DNA of 43,783 nucleotides from an uncultured Candidatus Melainabacteria bacterium (GTDB taxonomy: Bacteria > Cyanobacteriota > Vampirovibrionia > Gastranaerophilales > Gastranaerophilaceae). The notes below the pieces were generated by a model. It was not told the origin of the DNA and ran no database searches. It saw nothing but the letters and a program-made list of their open reading frames with translations. The stretch spans positions 1 to 43,783 of the forward strand of contig CATLEG010000006.1 in assembly GCA_949915775.1 (NCBI GenBank), in the 5' to 3' direction. Positions 40,476 through 43,783 of this stretch are shown here, piece after piece (within the stretch, counting starts at the first letter, position 1; every line of letters begins with the position of its first letter). The position numbers were made by a program, and so were the translations under genes.

Positions 40476-42086
40476 ATGGATATAGGAATTGAATTAAATA
40501 ACACGAAAATCATCATCAAATGGGCGGATATTAAAGCTGATTATTATAGAGTTTTGTTTAAAAAAGATGATGTATTTATTGAATGTGCAAGAATTTTTGA
40601 TGAAACACAAATACAATTATCTCTTGTACCTTTTGGTGAAAATGAATGCTTTGTACAAGCCGTTAAAGATGGAAGAGTTATTGATGAATCTTCAAAACGT
40701 CAGTTTACTTTTGATACTATTGACGTTATAAGTTGCTCACAAGATAATAATGAAGTTAGATTTTTCTACAGCAAATACAAAGGCGCTCAAGGCTATAGAT
40801 TATATAAAAATGAGGCAGAACAAGGTTTTTCAGGATGTAAAAATTCTGATACAACATTCATTTCTATTCAAAAAACAGATGAAACAGAATATAAAATTAA
40901 ACCTTATATAAAAGGAGAAAACGGCAGAGAAATTTTAACAAGTTCACCGATTTTTAAAGCCGAAACTGGATTTTTTGAATTTGTAACCATTTATAAATCA
41001 TTTAACTATAATCTTTTCTTATCATGGAATTTTAATGGTTACGCAGATGGTTTTTTGGTTTATCCTCAAAATTCTAATTTCCCGATTTTTGAAACAAATG
41101 ATGGATTACGTCATCATCTTGAATTAACAGATTTTAAAGGCAGTACAAAATTTATTGTAAAAGCTTTTGTTAATACAACTGAAGGAAAAATTATTGTTGC
41201 CGAATCCCAGCCTGCTGCATTAAGCATAAGAAAATACGAAAAACCGGATGTTTCTCTAATTATTCCCGCCTATAATGCCAAAGATTATATAGCAAGAAGC
41301 ATTGATAGTGCACTCGCTTCTGATTTTGCAAATCTTGAAATTGTTATTGTTAATGATGGCAGTACAGACGATACTCAAAAAATTATCGATTGGTATGATA
41401 AAAATTACGAAAATATTGTATCAATTCAAAAAGAAAACGGTGGTGTAGCAGATACTAGAAACGTCGGTATTGAAGCTGCAAGAGGTGAATATATCGCATT
41501 TATGGACAATGATGATTTAATTCGTCCTAATATGATTAGTTCACTTTATAACACAATTACAAAAAACAACTGTGATGTTGCAATTGCACCGTTATATAGA
41601 ATTACAGACAAAGGTTATTCAACTCATTGTAATTTACCATTCATGCCGGATATTCCGCATGACATAGACAAATATTTAGATATCATGTACACTCCGAATT
41701 TTTACAATTGTGCAATTTGGAATAAGCTTTATAAAGCTTCAATGGTTAAAGCTCATCCGCTTGGAAAATTAAAATATGAAGATGTATCATGGACTCCATG
41801 TATAATGTCTTATGTTGAAAAATTTTGTTTTCTGAATACTCCATTTTATGAATGGGATAGAAAAACAAGACCGGAAACTTTTGGCGATATTCTTGCAAAA
41901 CAATCAGAAGATGATCTTTTTGAACATCGAAAACAAGCTATGTTATTTTTCGTACAAAACGGAAATCCATCCAAACATGAATATATGAAAACTATTGCCA
42001 AACGCAGATTAGCGCGTTATGCAAAAAATTCAGCCAATCCTGCATATAATGAATTAATGGAGAAAATTGATGCCGGAAAATACTAA
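40476..42086 (+). CDS. Family 2 glycosyltransferase with novel N-terminal half
   Basis: 536 residues. Residues ~1-245 form repeated beta-rich, fibronectin-III-like units (WADIKADYYRVLFKKDDVF, YKGAQGYRLYKNEAEQ, YADGFLVYPQ). Residues ~250-370 are a GT-A domain: DVSLIIPAYNAKDYI, IVNDGSTDDT, NGGVADTRNVGIE, MDNDD (metal-binding). Likely adds sugar to a surface glycan. TATAAT ends 6 nt before the ATG and there is no Shine-Dalgarno. Followed by an overlapping YkgJ-like gene. Confidence 0.85.
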   Translation: MDIGIELNNTKIIIKWADIKADYYRVLFKKDDVFIECARIFDETQIQLSLVPFGENECFVQAVKDGRVIDESSKRQFTFDTIDVISCSQDNNEVRFFYSKYKGAQGYRLYKNEAEQGFSGCKNSDTTFISIQKTDETEYKIKPYIKGENGREILTSSPIFKAETGFFEFVTIYKSFNYNLFLSWNFNGYADGFLVYPQNSNFPIFETNDGLRHHLELTDFKGSTKFIVKAFVNTTEGKIIVAESQPAALSIRKYEKPDVSLIIPAYNAKDYIARSIDSALASDFANLEIVIVNDGSTDDTQKIIDWYDKNYENIVSIQKENGGVADTRNVGIEAARGEYIAFMDNDDLIRPNMISSLYNTITKNNCDVAIAPLYRITDKGYSTHCNLPFMPDIPHDIDKYLDIMYTPNFYNCAIWNKLYKASMVKAHPLGKLKYEDVSWTPCIMSYVEKFCFLNTPFYEWDRKTRPETFGDILAKQSEDDLFEHRKQAMLFFVQNGNPSKHEYMKTIAKRRLARYAKNSANPAYNELMEKIDAGKY

Positions 42087-42657
42087 ATTAAGTAATTATT
42101 TATTTTACATGAGTTATTTAAACAGAAAATTAGAAGGTTTTTTTGAAAATCAATCACCATATATTTTCTGTAAAAAAGGTTGTTCAAAATGCTGTCAAAA
42201 TGGTGAATATCCATTTTCTAAAGCTGAATTTGATTATTTGATGGTAGGTTTTTTACAGCTGCCAATTGATATTCAAGAAAAAATTAAAGCTAAAGTTAAG
42301 AAAATAAAAAAAGAGAAAAATGGCAAAGAAGGATTTGTTTACGAATGTCCGTTTTTGTTTAACAATCAGTGCAGCGTATATGATTTTCGCGGAATAATAT
42401 GCCGCAGTTTTGGTTTAATGTCAATAAATGACAAAGGTGCTTCAAAAATTCCATTTTGTGCATTTGAAAATCTAAATTATTCCAATGTTGTAGACTTTGA
42501 TACAAAAATTGTTTCTTCAGAAAAGTATAAAAAATTAGGCAATGTAAATGAACCACTGGCTTTTAATACAAGTTATTCATTTTTGACAAGTGAAAATATA
42601 GAAAAAAATTTCCACATAGAATTTGGTGACAAAAAACCGCTTATTGATTGGTTTTAA
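42070..42657 (+). CDS. YkgJ-family cysteine-cluster protein
   Basis: 195 residues from the ATG at 42070 (GGAG upstream). The N-terminal CKKGCSKCCQNGEYPFSKAEF and later ECPFLFNNQCSVYDFRGIICRSFG carry the eight-cysteine pattern (CxxxCxxCC ... CPF...CxxYxxRPxxCRxFG) of the putative zinc or iron chelators in this family. Overlaps the glycosyltransferase by 17 nt, so coupled. Confidence 0.88.
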   Translation: MPENTKLSNYLFYMSYLNRKLEGFFENQSPYIFCKKGCSKCCQNGEYPFSKAEFDYLMVGFLQLPIDIQEKIKAKVKKIKKEKNGKEGFVYECPFLFNNQCSVYDFRGIICRSFGLMSINDKGASKIPFCAFENLNYSNVVDFDTKIVSSEKYKKLGNVNEPLAFNTSYSFLTSENIEKNFHIEFGDKKPLIDWF

Positions 42658-43783
42658 TTTCAAGATGTTCCAACATTTCTTTCAAATTATTTAACGATTT
42701 TTCACGAATAATTTCAGTTGTTTTACTAAGATTAGTGTATAATAAATCATAATCTTTGTCTGTAATGTTTATACAATATTTTAATGCGTTTGTAAAATCT
42801 GAATTTTTTTCATATATAACAGAATTATCGTTATTAAAATAATGATATTTTGCAAATTTTTGAGCAATAACACAGGGTTTATTAAAACCATAAATAAGCT
42901 GAAATGACCCTGAAGTTCCGGTTTTTATATATCTGTCATGTTCTTTATTTTCCGGATCTAGCAATGGCAAAAAGAAATCAGCTTCTTCAAGTTGATTGTA
43001 CATTTGTTTGTACGGTAAACGACCTTTTATATCAAAAAATTTATGTATTTCTTTTGGAATATCATCTAATTTTCCATAACCAATAACTGTTATTTTAAAA
43101 TTATCAATCCCTGCTGTATATAACTCTTTAACAGCATCTATCAACAAATTTGAATTTCTTCTATGAGAAGCTAATTCTCCTACTGTAATAAAATTAATCA
43201 AAGAATTTTTATTATGAATTTCTATTTCGCCAAAATAATTTGGATTACAAAAAACAGGATGAGGAGTTTGAAAATTAAAATCAGCAAGCTGGATTATTCT
43301 GTTTTCAGATAATAATTTTTTATCAATATAATCAAGATGATGTTCTACAAATATATATTTTTTATAATCTTTTTTTGCTTTTTTAAAAATTTCAAAGAAA
43401 GATAATGGTTTATCATTCTTTTTAGAATAGTATAAATGATAAGAATTTATTATAATATGCTTGTATTTTTCAATTTTATCAGAATCCAAAAGACAAATTA
43501 TATCTTGAATTTCTAATTTAAACAGATTATTTATTAAATTTTTATCTAGCCTTATAAACGGATTCTCAAAACAAACTTTTGGAGTAACAATAACATCAAT
43601 ATTGTATCCCAAATCTTTTAAATATTTAATATATCCTGGCAATGTTTCACCATGAGAATTGTTTGCTTCAATAAGTAATATACTATTTTCCAAAACTTCT
43701 TGTTCACAAATTTTTTTTATATTTTTACTATTATGTTTTTGTATTTTTATTTTTAATCCAAAAATATTTATAACTTTTCTTTT
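42641..43783 (-). CDS. Glycosyltransferase (GT-B, family 1-like), 5' end cut by window
   Basis: The frame is open to the window edge (upstream residues read KVINIFGLKIKIQKH), so the TTG at 43693 is an internal start only. The visible ~380 residues have an N-terminal Rossmann half (ILLIEANNSHGETLPGYIKYL) and a C-terminal nucleotide-sugar half (ITVGELASHRRNSNLLIDAV, VIGYGK, ADFFLPLLDP, GTSGSFQLIYGFNKP). Probably part of the same surface-glycan locus. Its 3' end overlaps the YkgJ-like gene by 17 nt in convergent orientation. Confidence 0.82.
   Translation of the reverse strand, partial: KRKVINIFGLKIKIQKHNSKNIKKICEQEVLENSILLIEANNSHGETLPGYIKYLKDLGYNIDVIVTPKVCFENPFIRLDKNLINNLFKLEIQDIICLLDSDKIEKYKHIIINSYHLYYSKKNDKPLSFFEIFKKAKKDYKKYIFVEHHLDYIDKKLLSENRIIQLADFNFQTPHPVFCNPNYFGEIEIHNKNSLINFITVGELASHRRNSNLLIDAVKELYTAGIDNFKITVIGYGKLDDIPKEIHKFFDIKGRLPYKQMYNQLEEADFFLPLLDPENKEHDRYIKTGTSGSFQLIYGFNKPCVIAQKFAKYHYFNNDNSVIYEKNSDFTNALKYCINITDKDYDLLYTNLSKTTEIIREKSLNNLKEMLEHLEIKTNQ

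Noticed and set aside
1-43783. CRISPR array or rRNA genes
   Set aside because: No regularly spaced identical repeats with unique spacers and no rRNA-like conserved segments were found; repeats here are palindromic and irregular.

Overview
The window reads as a low-GC, diderm-type bacterial chromosome segment with one genomic island. Both prepilin-like genes carry an FTLAEVLITLGIIG motif, and several promoters or start sites lack a Shine-Dalgarno sequence. Housekeeping genes are interrupted by dispersed palindromic repeats. From general knowledge this looks most like gut Melainabacteria (Gastranaerophilales-type, non-photosynthetic relatives of cyanobacteria). That assignment is inference and was not tested by any search.

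Layout. 1-3118: a histidine kinase (5' end cut by the window), a single-domain response regulator and a degenerate PilB/GspE-like ATPase, with a palindromic repeat in each spacer. 3127-5694: a DMT exporter (-), a prepilin-like gene (+) whose start codon is separated from its reading frame by a C10 tract, and a glyoxalase-fold protein (-). 5704-11532 (-): alaS, a U32 peptidase/RlhA-like gene and a Gln/Pro-rich protein, apparently one operon; alaS and the U32 gene contain in-frame repeat insertions. 11698-13963: a small membrane protein, a second prepilin with an extraordinary 172-residue leader made of repeats, and a repeat-dense tract. 13964-17647: an HD-domain protein, a GGDEF diguanylate cyclase, a secreted parvulin, aroB-aroK and dut. 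17695-21261: lineage-type hypotheticals, a zeta-toxin-like kinase with a small partner, a gene broken by one stop codon, and an EF-hand protein.

21496-36840 is bounded by two 69-bp direct repeats differing at one base. Each ends at a CACTGT-AAAATG-ACAG core, as expected of attL/attR. The interval holds hipBA with palindromic operators, several decayed genes (membrane-anchored phosphoesterase, WYL regulator, DUF2971), a small tyrosine recombinase and unknown proteins. It also holds a complete type I restriction-modification operon (hsdR-hsdM-hsdS) followed by a tyrosine recombinase and an oppositely oriented hsdS fragment (a probable specificity-switching locus). A truncated Mu-type transposase/MuB pair lies at the right end. 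The right repeat lies 48 bp from the 3' end of a tRNA-Met gene.

36889-40404 (-): tRNA-Met and the classic yceD-rpmF-plsX-fabH lipid/ribosome operon, led by a small conserved-looking ORF under a consensus promoter; L32 has an acidic/Lys tail. 40476-43783: a family 2 glycosyltransferase with a novel N-terminal half, a YkgJ-type cysteine-cluster protein and a second glycosyltransferase cut by the window edge.

The most unusual theme is that families of short palindromic repeats enter coding sequences in frame. They are especially dense between the start codon and the cleavage motif of the prepilins, a segment that processing would discard. One prepilin is additionally placed behind a potentially phase-variable poly-C switch.
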